64,000 bases of DNA from Aquabacter sediminis (GCF_028863665.1 NZ_JARBFX010000007.1:186001-250000), one strand, 5' to 3'; positions 18,299 to 27,508 are shown, counted from the stretch's first letter. Numbers and translations: made by a program. The notes: generated from the letters alone by a model not told the origin.

Positions 18299-19363
18299 TC
18301 AGAACAGCGGCGGAACGATCCCCACCGGGAACTTGCCCAGTTGCAGCACGCCCTGCCGGAACGTGATGGCGAAGGTGGACCCCTTGCGGCCCGCCACGTC
18401 GCCCGATTTTCCGGCGAGCGCCAGGGCGCCGACAATGGGTGCGATCTCGGGCGCAATGACGCCGGCGCGCGAGAGGTTCTTCAAGATGTCCTCCACCCCG
18501 GCAAAGCCCAGATTGACCGCGCCATTCAGGCGGCCTTGCGGGTCCACGGAAAGGCTGCCGCTGGCCGAGAGGGCCGCCTTGGGGGTCGTCACTTCGAACG
18601 TATCGAGACGGAAGGCGCCGCCCGCCTCCGCCCAGGCGCGGAGCCGGTCCGCGATCGGCATGGGGCGCATGTCGTCGGCCGCGCTCACATTGCCCTGGAG
18701 CTTCATGTCCAGTGGGCCGGGGGCCCCGGCTGCCGATAGGGTGGCGCTTTCCGCGCCGCGGACGCCGGCGGCAAAGTCCACCCCGTCGCGGCCTGCGCCG
18801 GTCGCGGGCGTGCGGCGGGCGTGGACTTCCAGATGGGTGGCGGAAAAGCCGGGCGTGGGCGCGGCGCCGGCCGCGAGCACCAAGTCGAGCTTGGGCTTTT
18901 CGATGACGATGGACATGCGCTGCGGACGGCCGCTGGTGTCGCCGACCCCGCTCATCTGGAGCAGCGACCAGGTGGCGTCGTAGACGCGGCCGGAGGCGAG
19001 GTCCTCCACCCGCGCGGGCGAGGCGAATTCGGCGACGATGTGATTGGGCGCCCAGACCTGCGCCACCGCATGGGCGCGCCCCGCCGTGATCTTGAGCGGA
19101 TCTCCGCCCCGGGTTTCCAGCGAGGGGTTGCGGCAGATGAGCTCGAAGCGGAAGGGGAAGCCGGCGAGGCTGCGTTCCGCACAGGCCCAGGTGCGGCCCA
19201 CAAGGGCCTCACGCTTGAGCCAGGCCTCGATTTCGGCTTCCGCCCGATGGGCCGCATAGAACCAGAGCCCGCACCAAACGGCCGCGAAGAGCAGGAGCAG
19301 CCCGAGCGGCACGGCAACGATCCAGGGCTTGCGGCGGCGGGGCGCGGCTTGCGTCGAGGTCAT
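18299..19363 (-). CDS. DUF2125 domain-containing membrane-anchored protein
   Basis: The 354-residue protein starts with a basic stretch and one membrane segment (about residues 14-35, VAVPLGLLLLFAAVWCGLWF). A long periplasmic part rich in beta-type sequence follows. The early RTWACAERSLAGFPFRFEL and CRNP words are typical of DUF2125, a family of unknown function found mostly in alphaproteobacteria. The AsmA-like look of the C-terminal half (KGSTFAITFRQGVLQLGKFPVG) hints at an envelope role, which is inference. It is divergent from the ChaC-like gene. Confidence 0.82.
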   Translation of the reverse strand: MTSTQAAPRRRKPWIVAVPLGLLLLFAAVWCGLWFYAAHRAEAEIEAWLKREALVGRTWACAERSLAGFPFRFELICRNPSLETRGGDPLKITAGRAHAVAQVWAPNHIVAEFASPARVEDLASGRVYDATWSLLQMSGVGDTSGRPQRMSIVIEKPKLDLVLAAGAAPTPGFSATHLEVHARRTPATGAGRDGVDFAAGVRGAESATLSAAGAPGPLDMKLQGNVSAADDMRPMPIADRLRAWAEAGGAFRLDTFEVTTPKAALSASGSLSVDPQGRLNGAVNLGFAGVEDILKNLSRAGVIAPEIAPIVGALALAGKSGDVAGRKGSTFAITFRQGVLQLGKFPVGIVPPLF

Positions 19364-19463
19364 TCGCCTTCCTCTGTCATAGGCCGTATTGGCTTGGCCG
19401 TGTGTGCTTGGGACTTGCGGGCGGGGGAAGGCGCTGTTAGGCGACGGTGCGGCCCCTTTGTCA

Positions 19464-20039
19464 ATGCACGCGATGGCGACTTCCCTTCAAACCGACCCGA
19501 CCTGCGATGATCGCTGGGTGTTTGCCTATGGTTCCCTCATGTGGAATCCGGGCTTCCCGTTCGTGGAGCGGGCGGAGGCCCGCCTGCTCGGCGCGCACCG
19601 TTCGCTGTGCATCTATTCCACCCATCATCGCGGCACAGCCGAGCAGCCCGGATTGGTGCTCGGGCTGGATCTGGGAGGGTCGTGCCGGGGCATCGCCTAC
19701 CGGGTCGCTGAGGAGCAGTGGGAAGAGACCCACGCCTATCTGATCGCCCGGGAACAGATCTCCGGGGTCTATCGGGAGGCCACCCGTCGGGTGATGATCC
19801 TGGATGGGTCCGCGCGGAACGCACCGGCGGTGGTCTATCTGGTGAACCGCGGGCATCCCCAATATGCCAAGGGCCTCGACCGTGAAGCCCAGCTTCACCT
19901 GGTGCGCCGCGCCCATGGCAAGTCCGGCCCCAACCGGGACTATGTGCTGGCCACGTGCGAGGCGCTGGAAGGCATGGGGCTCAGGGATGCGGGGCTGGAG
20001 TGGATCGCCCAGCATCTGCGCCATCAGGTGCCCGGCTGA
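19464..20039 (+). CDS. Gamma-glutamylcyclotransferase (ChaC-like)
   Basis: The product of about 191 residues has the family's nucleotide-free substrate loop WVFAYGSLMWNPGFPF near the N-terminus and the acidic helix VAEEQWEETHAYLIAREQ, where the catalytic Glu is expected. ChaC enzymes cleave glutathione to 5-oxoproline and Cys-Gly in the cytoplasm. The start at 19464 is chosen to match the family N-terminus, but ATG 19473 is equally possible and neither has a strong ribosome site. The gene is divergent from the DUF2125 gene. Confidence 0.85.
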   Translation: MHAMATSLQTDPTCDDRWVFAYGSLMWNPGFPFVERAEARLLGAHRSLCIYSTHHRGTAEQPGLVLGLDLGGSCRGIAYRVAEEQWEETHAYLIAREQISGVYREATRRVMILDGSARNAPAVVYLVNRGHPQYAKGLDREAQLHLVRRAHGKSGPNRDYVLATCEALEGMGLRDAGLEWIAQHLRHQVPG

Positions 20040-20203
20040 CGCCAGGGTCGGCGCACGGACAGGCGGCGCCGGGGGCGCTGCTTCTCATCCCCACGCATCG
20101 AGCTTACGGGCCTCATTCTCGGGGGAGGGCCCCAAGGTCGGCGGCCCATCGCATATGAAGCCGTCAGCTGGCCGCGCGATCCTCGCCCGGCGCGATGCCC
20201 CCG

Positions 20204-20611
20204 TCAGGCGGCATGGCGGCGGCTGAGTTCGCGGGGACGGGAGGCGGCAGCAGGCCGGAAATCGGGAAAGGCCGGCTGGGGAGACAGAAAGGGCTGAAGC
20301 CCCGCAGGCGGCGCCTCACCGAAGACGTGGATGTGGATTTCTTCCGCCAGGAAGCGGCGCGCGGCCTCGCGCGCGGGCTCGCCCGCCGGACCCGCCCACA
20401 GGGCGATGGGACCGGCCGGGGTGCGGCGCGCGACCACCGCGATGGCGTCCGGATAGTCCGGCGCCTCATGGGTCGCATAGACCGAAAACACGTGGCGCTG
20501 GCCGTCTGCGTCCCGCCAGAAACGGAAACGCGGACCAAGCGGTCCCTCCTTCAGTCCGGAGAGCCGACCGGCATCAACAAGAGGCACGAGGAGCGAATCA
20601 GTCGCGTTCAT
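20204..20611 (-). CDS. Conserved hypothetical protein
   Basis: The product of about 135 residues is not recognised. It has no membrane segment or signal peptide. Sequence such as LGPRFRFWRDADGQRHVFSV and AEEIHIHVFGEAP looks like a compact alpha/beta domain, with a Pro/Arg-rich tail. A TTG start at 20647 with GGAAAAG upstream would add 12 residues. It lies downstream of plsC on the same strand with a gap of about 75 bp and may share its transcript. Confidence 0.55.
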   Translation of the reverse strand: MNATDSLLVPLVDAGRLSGLKEGPLGPRFRFWRDADGQRHVFSVYATHEAPDYPDAIAVVARRTPAGPIALWAGPAGEPAREAARRFLAEEIHIHVFGEAPPAGLQPFLSPQPAFPDFRPAAASRPRELSRRHAA

Positions 20612-20686
20612 GAGAACGAAACTAGAACGACCCGATTCGCTGATCAAGACTTTTCCACAGGCCGGGAAAACGGGGATAATTTTGGC

Positions 20687-21472
20687 TTAAGCGGCGGGGT
20701 TTCCCCGTTCGAGCGGAGGCTCGGCCGTACCGCCGGACGGGTCCTCTCCCAGTTCCGCCCGGCCGAGCGCCACGATGCGGGCGGTGGCGGTTTCAATGTC
20801 GCGCTCGACGCGGGCCATGAACACCCCGCGCGGGAGATTGGCCGGGATGGCGGGCAGGATCTCCACCCGTACCGTGCCTGGGCGCAGCGGTCCTTTCCGG
20901 GGCCAATAGAGGCCGGAATTCAGCGCCACCGGCAGGCAGGGCACGCCGAGGCTGCCATAGAGGTGGGCGACACCGAACTTGTAGGAGGGCGGCGCCCCCA
21001 CGGGGCGGCGCGTGCCTTCCGGGAAGATCAAGATCTGCCGGCCCTTGGCGATTTCCAGCTGGGCGCGGTCCGTCATGGCCTTGAGGGCGGCCGAGCGCGC
21101 GCCGCGGTCGATGGGGATGAAGCGGGCCTTCGCCACGTACCAGCCGAACAGCGGGATCCACATCAACTCGCGTTTCAGGATGAAGGCGGGATCCTCGAAA
21201 AGCGGCAGCAGCGCAATGGTCTCCCAGGCGGACTGGTGCTTGGCGGCAATGAGAAGCGGTCCAGGGGGAATGTTCTCGCGCCCCGTCACCTCCATGCGGA
21301 CCCCTGCCACCGTGCGCAGCAGGAATGTGGTGGTGTGCGCCCAGACCAGCACGATCAGCTTCCACATGAAGCGGCGTGGCATCAGCGGCAGGAACGGCAC
21401 CATCACCAGCATGTAGGTGAAGGTGCTGGTGAAAAACGCGAGGTGAAACAGGAACGACCGCAGACGGTTCAA
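20687..21472 (-). CDS. plsC: 1-acyl-sn-glycerol-3-phosphate acyltransferase
   Basis: The product makes phosphatidic acid from lysophosphatidic acid at the inner membrane. The acceptor motif reads KHQSAWET (the usual HX4D has Glu in place of Asp). The second conserved block is IFPEGTRRPVG and the third is VPCLPVALNSG. One or two membrane segments lie near the N-terminus. A TTG at 21472 with GGGGG eight bases upstream gives the family-like start LNRLRSFLFHLAFF. A longer frame from 21547 would overlap ydcF by 44 bp and add an Arg-rich stretch of no likeness. It is the last or next-to-last gene of the ftsE-ftsX-ydcF-plsC run. Confidence 0.88.
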   Translation of the reverse strand: MNRLRSFLFHLAFFTSTFTYMLVMVPFLPLMPRRFMWKLIVLVWAHTTTFLLRTVAGVRMEVTGRENIPPGPLLIAAKHQSAWETIALLPLFEDPAFILKRELMWIPLFGWYVAKARFIPIDRGARSAALKAMTDRAQLEIAKGRQILIFPEGTRRPVGAPPSYKFGVAHLYGSLGVPCLPVALNSGLYWPRKGPLRPGTVRVEILPAIPANLPRGVFMARVERDIETATARIVALGRAELGEDPSGGTAEPPLERGNPAA

Positions 21473-21503
21473 GGCATGGGCCCCCGTGCCCGAAAGAGAC
21501 GCT

Positions 21504-22223
21504 TCAGCGAGTGGCCGCGGCCTGCGGTCCTTCCGGATGCGGCGCAACGGCCGGCGCGACCGCCTGGGCGGGACGGATCTTCGCCTGCGCCATCATGTAC
21601 TTCAAATATTCCTTGAGGAGGAGCTTCGCGGTCTGCGGCTCGGTCCACCATTGGGCGTCGAGCATGCGGTCGGTGACCACCGGGTAGGGGATCAGCTCCA
21701 CCTCGGGCAGCATGCGGCCCATCTCGAACAGGGCGCGTGGCATGTGCCAGGTGGAGGTGACCACGAGCAGCGAGCGGAAGCTGCGCGCCCGCGCCCATTC
21801 GGCCGCCTCGATGGCGTTGCCCCAGGTGTTGAGCGCCTTGTGGCCGATATCGACGCAGCATTCCATCAGCGCCTGGCTCGCCGGCAAGGTGCGGCGCAGC
21901 TCCTCGGCGGTGGTGGTGCGGTTGACCCCGGTGATGAGCAGCCGCCCGCCGCGCCCCTCGGACAGCAGTTGAACCCCGTCATTGAGCCGCGAGGCGCCCC
22001 CCGTGAGCACGACGATGGCATCGGCGGAGCGCGAGGCCACCGGCTCGCGCGCGGAAATGCGGGTAACGAACACCATGAAGCCGACGACGAACGCCAAGGT
22101 GAGCACGCCCAGCAGCGAGCCGAGCGCCAGCGCCGCCACGCGCAGCCGGCGGTGCCGGTGGCGTGGCGCGCCGTGCGCGCTATTCGGGCCGGGTGCGGCA
22201 GGGTCTCCCTGGGTCGGTCTCAT
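21504..22223 (-). CDS. YdcF/SanA-like DUF218 protein
   Basis: The 239-residue protein has an Arg/His-rich N-terminus, one membrane segment (about residues 28-52) and a DUF218 domain beginning ADAIVVLTGGASRLNDGVQL. Later blocks are LLITGVN, NTWGNAIEAAEWAR and LLVVTSTWHMPRALFEM. Family members such as SanA and ElyC affect envelope integrity and peptidoglycan lipid carriers in enterobacteria. The exact reaction is not known. It sits between ftsX and plsC, an order common in Hyphomicrobiales. Confidence 0.85.
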   Translation of the reverse strand: MRPTQGDPAAPGPNSAHGAPRHRHRRLRVAALALGSLLGVLTLAFVVGFMVFVTRISAREPVASRSADAIVVLTGGASRLNDGVQLLSEGRGGRLLITGVNRTTTAEELRRTLPASQALMECCVDIGHKALNTWGNAIEAAEWARARSFRSLLVVTSTWHMPRALFEMGRMLPEVELIPYPVVTDRMLDAQWWTEPQTAKLLLKEYLKYMMAQAKIRPAQAVAPAVAPHPEGPQAAATR

Positions 22224-22278
22224 CAGCCGAAAATGGACACCGAATGCGGCAAAGCCGGGGAAAGACAGGCGCTTGCCT

Positions 22279-23238
22279 TCATTGAATGGCCCGCAAGGTG
22301 CGGTAGACCGTCACCCGCGAGGTCAGAGCGGTCACGGCCGCCACCAGCACCATGGCGAGGGCAATGCCCCCAAAGCCCCAGGGGCCGGGCGCCAGCCAGG
22401 TGAGAATGGACGGATTTTCCGGTTCCCCGCCGAGCCCGAGGCTGGGCAGGCTTGCAATGGCCAGGAACAGGAAGGTGGCGCCGAGCCCCCCGATCACGCC
22501 GCCCAGCGCGCCGATCTTCAGGAAGTGCCGCTGGAACTGGGCGGCGATGAAGCGATCGCGGGCGCCCACGAAGTGCAGCACCTCCACCACGGCCCGGTTG
22601 GTGGCCACCGCCGCGCGCGTGGCGAAGACCACGGACAGGACGGTGGCGGTTCCCACCAGCACCAGCAGGCCGAACCCGGTGATCATCACCCCCTCCGCCA
22701 TGGCCGAGAGACGGCGCGACCAGGAGCGGTGGTCATCCAGCGTTGCGGTGGGAATGCGGTCGGTCAGCGTACGGCGCAGGCGGGTGAGATCGGGCGGGCT
22801 GGCGCTGTCGATGCGCAGGACGAGAATGCGCGGCACCGGCAGGTCGGCATAATCGAGGCCGGTGCCGAGCCACGGCTCCAACAGGCGGCTGGTCTCGTCG
22901 GGCGTGAGCACGTGTACGCTGGCGATGCCCGGCGTGCGCGACGCCAGGTCCTGGGCGGCCTTGACCTGGGCATCCACCATGGCCGGATCGCCGGCACGGA
23001 TCTGGATGGTCACTTCCCGGCTGACATCGCCGCGCCAGGTCTGGGCGGTGGCGCGCACCGCCATCACGGTGCCCACGGTCAGGCTGGCGAGGAAGGTCAT
23101 GATGGCCACCACCGCCACCAGCGCCCGCCCCGCCACGGTGGCGCGGGGCACGATGGAAGCCTGCGGCCGCGCCCGGTTGCCCCGGGCCCGCTCGGCGCCG
23201 TCCTCGGTCTCGGTGCGGGGTATGTCAGTCATAGACAT
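22279..23238 (-). CDS. ftsX: Cell division protein FtsX (ABC-type permease)
   Basis: The 319-residue product has a cytoplasmic N-terminus of about 45 residues, a first membrane segment, a periplasmic loop (EVTIQIRAGDPAMVDAQVKA...), then three more membrane segments. The block VEVLHFVGARDRFIAAQFQRHFLK is typical of FtsX. With FtsE it controls peptidoglycan hydrolases at the septum. Its start overlaps the ftsE end by 14 bp, which implies coupled translation. Confidence 0.93.
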   Translation of the reverse strand: MSMTDIPRTETEDGAERARGNRARPQASIVPRATVAGRALVAVVAIMTFLASLTVGTVMAVRATAQTWRGDVSREVTIQIRAGDPAMVDAQVKAAQDLASRTPGIASVHVLTPDETSRLLEPWLGTGLDYADLPVPRILVLRIDSASPPDLTRLRRTLTDRIPTATLDDHRSWSRRLSAMAEGVMITGFGLLVLVGTATVLSVVFATRAAVATNRAVVEVLHFVGARDRFIAAQFQRHFLKIGALGGVIGGLGATFLFLAIASLPSLGLGGEPENPSILTWLAPGPWGFGGIALAMVLVAAVTALTSRVTVYRTLRAIQ

Positions 23239-23884
23239 AGAGCCGTCCGTCGGCGATCACGAGGCGGCGGGCGTCGAACTGGTCCATGAGCGCGATGTCG
23301 TGGGTGGCGAGCAAGACTGAGGTGCCCGACTTGTTCAGTTCCACGAACAGGCGCAGCAGCCGCCGCGCCAGGGTGGGGTCCACGTTGCCGGTGGGTTCGT
23401 CCGCCAGCAGGAATTCCGGCCGCCCGATGAGGGCACGTGCAATGGCGGCGCGCTGCTTCTCGCCGCCCGAGAGAACCGGGGGCAGCACATGCATGCGGTC
23501 GCCGAGGCCCACCCAGTGGAGCAGCTCGGTCACTTCACCCCGGTAGGATGATTCGTCCTTGCCCAGCACCCGCAAGGGCAGGGCCACGTTCTCGTATGTG
23601 GTCAGGTGGTCCAGCAGGCGGAAGTCCTGGAACACCACGCCGATGCGCCGGCGCAGCACCGCCACCTCGTCGGGATCGAGGGAGGAGACATCCCGCCCGA
23701 ACAGGGTGATAAGGCCGCGCGTGGGCTTCAGCTGGAGGAAGAGCAGGCGCATGAGTGTGGTCTTGCCGGCGCCGGAGGGGCCGGTCAGGAACTGGAACGA
23801 GTTGGGCTCGATACCGAAGGTGACGTCCTTCAGCACTTCCGGGCCCATGCCGTATCTCAGGCCGACATTCTCGAAACGGACCAA
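23225..23884 (-). CDS. ftsE: Cell division ATP-binding protein FtsE
   Basis: The 219-residue ATPase carries Walker A GPSGAGKTTLMRLL, signature LSGGEKQRAAIARA and Walker B FLLADEPTGNVDP. A TTG start at 23884 is chosen. GGTGGAG lies at correct spacing just before it, the product then starts LVRFENVGLRYG as FtsE proteins do, and the length is the family norm. An in-frame ATG at 23968 would add 28 unrelated residues. It is the first gene of the ftsE-ftsX-ydcF-plsC run, divergent from hpt. Confidence 0.93.
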   Translation of the reverse strand: MVRFENVGLRYGMGPEVLKDVTFGIEPNSFQFLTGPSGAGKTTLMRLLFLQLKPTRGLITLFGRDVSSLDPDEVAVLRRRIGVVFQDFRLLDHLTTYENVALPLRVLGKDESSYRGEVTELLHWVGLGDRMHVLPPVLSGGEKQRAAIARALIGRPEFLLADEPTGNVDPTLARRLLRLFVELNKSGTSVLLATHDIALMDQFDARRLVIADGRLYVYD

Positions 23885-24036
23885 CGTCTCCACCTTCAGC
23901 GAATCGCGCCGCGCTCCATGCGGTGAAGCATAGCCCGAGTGCGCCCGCTTGAGGACATGGCTGCGCACGCCTTTGCCCGCAAAGCTTTACGCGGGCGGCG
24001 CCCCGGTCCATTCTCGCCCCCTATTCGAGGGAAGCC

Positions 24037-24573
24037 ATGTCCTTGCCACCGGTCAAAGTTCTTTATGACGAGCACCGCATCGCCGCGCGCAACACGCAGT
24101 TGGCGCAGCAGATTGCGGGCCTGAACCTGGAGAAGATGCTCGCGGTCGCGATCCTGAAAGGATCGTTCATGTTCGCCGCCGATCTCATCCGGGCGATCCA
24201 TAATGCCGGGCTCGCGCCGGAAATGGAGTTCATGCACCTGTCGTCCTACCGCAAGGCCACAGTCTCCTCCGGCCAGGTGGAGATCCTGCGCGACGTGGAA
24301 AGCGACGTGCGCGGCCGCGACGTGCTGCTGATCGACGACATCCTGGAATCTGGCCGCACGCTCGCCTTCGCCAAGGACCTGCTGATGGCGCGCGGCGCCA
24401 GCCGGGTCTTTGTGTGCGTGCTGCTGGAGAAGCCGGGCAAGCGCGCGGTGCAGATCGACGCGGACCTTGTGGGCTTCGAATGCCCGGACGTGTTCGTGGT
24501 CGGCTACGGCATGGATGTGGCCCATGCCTTCCGCCAATTGCCCTTCATCGGTCACATCGAGGGGCTGGAATAA
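24037..24573 (+). CDS. hpt: Hypoxanthine phosphoribosyltransferase
   Basis: The 178-residue enzyme salvages hypoxanthine or guanine with PRPP. The PRPP-binding motif is VLLIDDILESGRTLAFAK near residue 95, the early loop is AILKGSFMFAADL, and LVGFECPDVFVVGYGMD near 150 is the purine-binding side. GAGGGAAGCC before the ATG supplies a ribosome site. It is single and divergent from ftsE, and a palindromic repeat follows its stop. Confidence 0.94.
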   Translation: MSLPPVKVLYDEHRIAARNTQLAQQIAGLNLEKMLAVAILKGSFMFAADLIRAIHNAGLAPEMEFMHLSSYRKATVSSGQVEILRDVESDVRGRDVLLIDDILESGRTLAFAKDLLMARGASRVFVCVLLEKPGKRAVQIDADLVGFECPDVFVVGYGMDVAHAFRQLPFIGHIEGLE

Positions 24574-24578
24574 GCCTC

Positions 24579-24694
24579 TAGAGCATGCGCCGATCAGCCT
24601 GCACCGCAGGCTGATCGGATCACGCATTCTCTATCAATAAGTTAGAGGGCGATTCACCGATCAGATTGGTTCAATCTGATCGGATCGCGCTCTA
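24579..24694. repeat. Composite palindromic repeat between hpt and the flippase gene
   Basis: The 116-bp element is bounded by TAGAGC and GCTCTA. It holds two hairpins: a 13-bp stem CCGATCAGCCTGC (24590-24602 / 24606-24618) and a 12-bp stem CCGATCAGATTG (24657-24668 / 24672-24683), each with a 3-base loop. The GATCAG...CTGATC arms with GAGC/GCTC ends resemble the small palindromic intergenic units common in Hyphomicrobiales. Its right hairpin lies inside the 3' end of the flippase gene. Confidence 0.75.
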
Positions 24695-26171
24695 CCGGCG
24701 GCCGGTAGGGTCGCAACAGGCCCAGCCCATAGGCAAGGAGCGTGGTGGCGGGCACCGTCACCACGCCGCCCAGCACCACGAAGGCCGGCGGCAGCAGCCA
24801 GAAGGACAAGGCGGTGCCGCCCGCCGCCATCAGCGCCACCAGCGCCAGCCGCCCCATCTGGTAGGGCAGGCGGATATAATATTGGGAGATCAGGTGGATG
24901 ACGATGGTGCGCACGCTCTGCGCCACCAGCGTCGAGGCAATGGCGCCCGCCACACCGTAGCGGGGGATCAGCACCAGATAGAGCCCCACCACGATCGCGG
25001 CCCCCAGCAGATTCGTGAAAAGCGGGATGAAGCCGTCCTTGCGCAGGTAGGAGCCAAGCTCCAGCAGGCTCCCCATTTCCTGCACCACATAGACCATGGC
25101 GAGCCACGGCACGAAGAGCGCGGCCGCGTGATAGGCCGGCGGCGTCATCACATGGATGACCAGCGGCCCGCCAAGGCCCACGATGACCCCGCCCAGGATG
25201 GTGATGACGATGCCGATGCCCACCACATGGGCACTGCGTTCCACCCCGAAGGGTTCGCGCAGCACGATAAAGCGCTTTGGGAACCACCACATGTGGAAGG
25301 GCTGCAACAGCACCGCCGTGATCGCCCCAAGGCGAACGGCGACACCGTAGAGGGCGAGTTCCGCCGTACCCACGTCATCGGCCAGGAACCAGCGGTCGAG
25401 GCTGCCCAGGGCGAACATGGCCAGCGCCGAGACAAGGAGGGGGCCGGAATAAATGGTCAGCGGCCACCAGTCGATGCCGCGGATGCGCACGCCCGTCTCC
25501 CGCAGCACCACGAAGGCGGTGGCGAGGCCCTGGAACACCGCCGCGATCGCCATGGCGCTCAGAACGCCCATGAGGCCGTAGCCGGCCATGAGCAGCCCCA
25601 CCGACAAGGTAGCGAAGATCACCGAGCGGCCCACGGACAACAGGAGGAAGGTGCCCGCCGCGCCCCGGATGCGCAACCAGGTGAGCGCCACGCCCAAAAG
25701 CCCCTCCATGGAGAGGGACACCACCAGGAGCCGCACCTCGTTGGCGCTGGGATTACCCGGCATGAGGCGCGCGATCTCACCGGCCAAGACGAGGCCGAGG
25801 ACCCCCAGAAGCGCCGAGGTGAGGATGGCCACGGCGAAGATGTGGGCGCATACCTCCCGGCGCTTCTCCCAATCGTCATGGAGGCCCACAAAGCGCGACA
25901 AGGTGGTGGGCAAGGCCAGGGAGAAGACCACCCCGCCCACGTCCGCCAGCGCCATCAGCACTTCCAGCCGCCCATATTCGCTCAGCGGCAGGAAATGGGT
26001 GTTCACCGGCAGGAGCGCGAGCCCGATGGCGCGCATGGCGATGAGGCCGAGCGCATAATAGAGGCTTTCGCGCAAGGGCCCGGGTTTCCAGAACACACTG
26101 GCGCGGGCGATCAGGCGGGAGAGCATCGGCAAGGATCTCGCGAGGCGGGGGAGGCCGGGCAGAAGGCGCAA
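24654..26171 (-). CDS. Wzx-like polysaccharide/oligosaccharide flippase
   Basis: The 505-residue membrane protein has about 12-14 hydrophobic segments and the MATE/MOP-type polysaccharide exporter pattern (LPVNTHFLPLSEYGRLEVLMALADV near the N-terminus). It would flip lipid-linked glycans across the inner membrane. It begins four bases after the glycosyltransferase gene, so the two form an operon. The last nine residues (PIRLNQSDR) are encoded by an arm of the palindromic repeat, so the repeat has probably overwritten the original C-terminus. Confidence 0.85.
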   Translation of the reverse strand: MRLLPGLPRLARSLPMLSRLIARASVFWKPGPLRESLYYALGLIAMRAIGLALLPVNTHFLPLSEYGRLEVLMALADVGGVVFSLALPTTLSRFVGLHDDWEKRREVCAHIFAVAILTSALLGVLGLVLAGEIARLMPGNPSANEVRLLVVSLSMEGLLGVALTWLRIRGAAGTFLLLSVGRSVIFATLSVGLLMAGYGLMGVLSAMAIAAVFQGLATAFVVLRETGVRIRGIDWWPLTIYSGPLLVSALAMFALGSLDRWFLADDVGTAELALYGVAVRLGAITAVLLQPFHMWWFPKRFIVLREPFGVERSAHVVGIGIVITILGGVIVGLGGPLVIHVMTPPAYHAAALFVPWLAMVYVVQEMGSLLELGSYLRKDGFIPLFTNLLGAAIVVGLYLVLIPRYGVAGAIASTLVAQSVRTIVIHLISQYYIRLPYQMGRLALVALMAAGGTALSFWLLPPAFVVLGGVVTVPATTLLAYGLGLLRPYRPPVERDPIRLNQSDR

Positions 26172-26175
26172 GGCA

Positions 26176-27309
26176 TCAGGGCGGCCCGATCATGCGGCGG
26201 GCAAAATCGGCGGCCTGCCGTGCGAAGCGCTCGGGGCCGAAGCGGGTGAGGGCCTCGGCCCGCGCCGCCTCCCCCATGCGATGGCGCAGCGCGCCGCCAT
26301 CCGCAAGGTGCGCGATGGCCGTCGCGAAGGCCGCGGCATCGCCGTCGGGGACCAGGAAGCCGGTGCGGCCGTCCTCCACCGCTTCGCTCACCCCGCCCAC
26401 CGCGCTGGCGATGACCGGGAGGCCGGCGCCCATGGCCTCCAATATGCCCAGCGGAAAGCCCTCGGTGTGGCTCGCCAGCAGAGCCACATCGAGGGCGCCG
26501 TAGAAGCGGGCCATGTCTCCCTCGAAGCCGGGAAAGACGAACATGTCGCGCGTTCCGGTCTCCGCCATCAGCGCCTCCAATTGCGCGAAATGCGCGCGGT
26601 GGGAGGCCTCTTCGCTGAAATCTCCCACCATCAGGAAACGCAGGCCGGGATGGGTGCGGCGCAGGAGGCCGGCGGCGCGGATGAGGCTGGCATGGTCCTT
26701 CTGGGGATGGATGCGGGCCGCCATTCCCAGGACCACGGCGTCCCCGGGCAGGCCGTAATGGGTGCGCGCTTCGTGGCGGGGAACGAGGGCGGCCGGCGGC
26801 ACCGCAGCGTCATAGAGCACCTCCGCCCGCTCCAGCGCGCAGGGAAAGTCCTGGTCGCCTTCCGTGGCCCGGGAGACGAACAGGAAGCGCTCCACCGGCT
26901 TCAGGAGCCAGCGGTCGATGTCGGTCATGTTGGGATGGGCGCAGCGCACATGACTGGTGGCGCGGGCGCCGGCTGCCCGGGCCGCCAGCGCCGTGAAGCA
27001 CGCGCCCGCAATGTCCGCCCCGTGCACAAGGCCAACGCTCCTGCGGCGGAACCCGGCGGCGAGGCGCGCCACATTGGCAAGGAAGGGCAGGGGAAAGGCC
27101 CGGCGCGGCGCCACCTGGGCGTAGCGGGCGAGGGCGAAGCCGTGGTCGCGTACCAGATCCGCCACCTCGGCGGCACCAGGCAGGTCGGGCACATAGAGGA
27201 TGTTGGCATAGCCATGGTCGCGCAGCGCGGCGGCAAGGCGCACGGTTGCCACCTCCGTGCCCCCCACATTGGCCCAGGGCAGGATATGGGCAATGACGCG
27301 TCTCGCCAT
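26176..27309 (-). CDS. Glycosyltransferase family 4 (GT-B)
   Basis: The 377-residue product starts with ILPWANVGGTEVATVRLA, the glycine-rich acceptor-side loop of GT-B enzymes. It ends with the donor-binding block LLASHTEGFPLGILEAMGAGLPVIAS, in which the E-x7-E pair is present. The central linker shows VLGMAARIHPQKDHASLIRA. It likely adds a sugar to a surface glycan that the downstream flippase exports. Donor sugar is unknown. Confidence 0.9.
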   Translation of the reverse strand: MARRVIAHILPWANVGGTEVATVRLAAALRDHGYANILYVPDLPGAAEVADLVRDHGFALARYAQVAPRRAFPLPFLANVARLAAGFRRRSVGLVHGADIAGACFTALAARAAGARATSHVRCAHPNMTDIDRWLLKPVERFLFVSRATEGDQDFPCALERAEVLYDAAVPPAALVPRHEARTHYGLPGDAVVLGMAARIHPQKDHASLIRAAGLLRRTHPGLRFLMVGDFSEEASHRAHFAQLEALMAETGTRDMFVFPGFEGDMARFYGALDVALLASHTEGFPLGILEAMGAGLPVIASAVGGVSEAVEDGRTGFLVPDGDAAAFATAIAHLADGGALRHRMGEAARAEALTRFGPERFARQAADFARRMIGPP

Positions 27310-27468
27310 ACTGGCATCCGCCCCCGAAGTGGCCGCCGCATGCGGCGGTCAGGACATGCGGGAGGTCAAGCGCCGGACGAACCGAGCAACCGGGCTGGAA
27401 ACCCCTCTGCGGCATCCAGCGGAATGCCGATCCCCCGCAATATCCCGACCTCGGCCGATTGCCAATCC

Positions 27469-27508
27469 GGAGGACGCCGATCAGGAGGACGCCGATCAGG
27501 AGGACGCC
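27469..27508. repeat. 15-bp tandem repeat
   Basis: The unit GGAGGACGCCGATCA occurs twice in full and a third time for ten bases, in the 265-bp gap between the GT4 gene and the DUF4175 gene. No gene in this gap is convincing. Confidence 0.85.
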
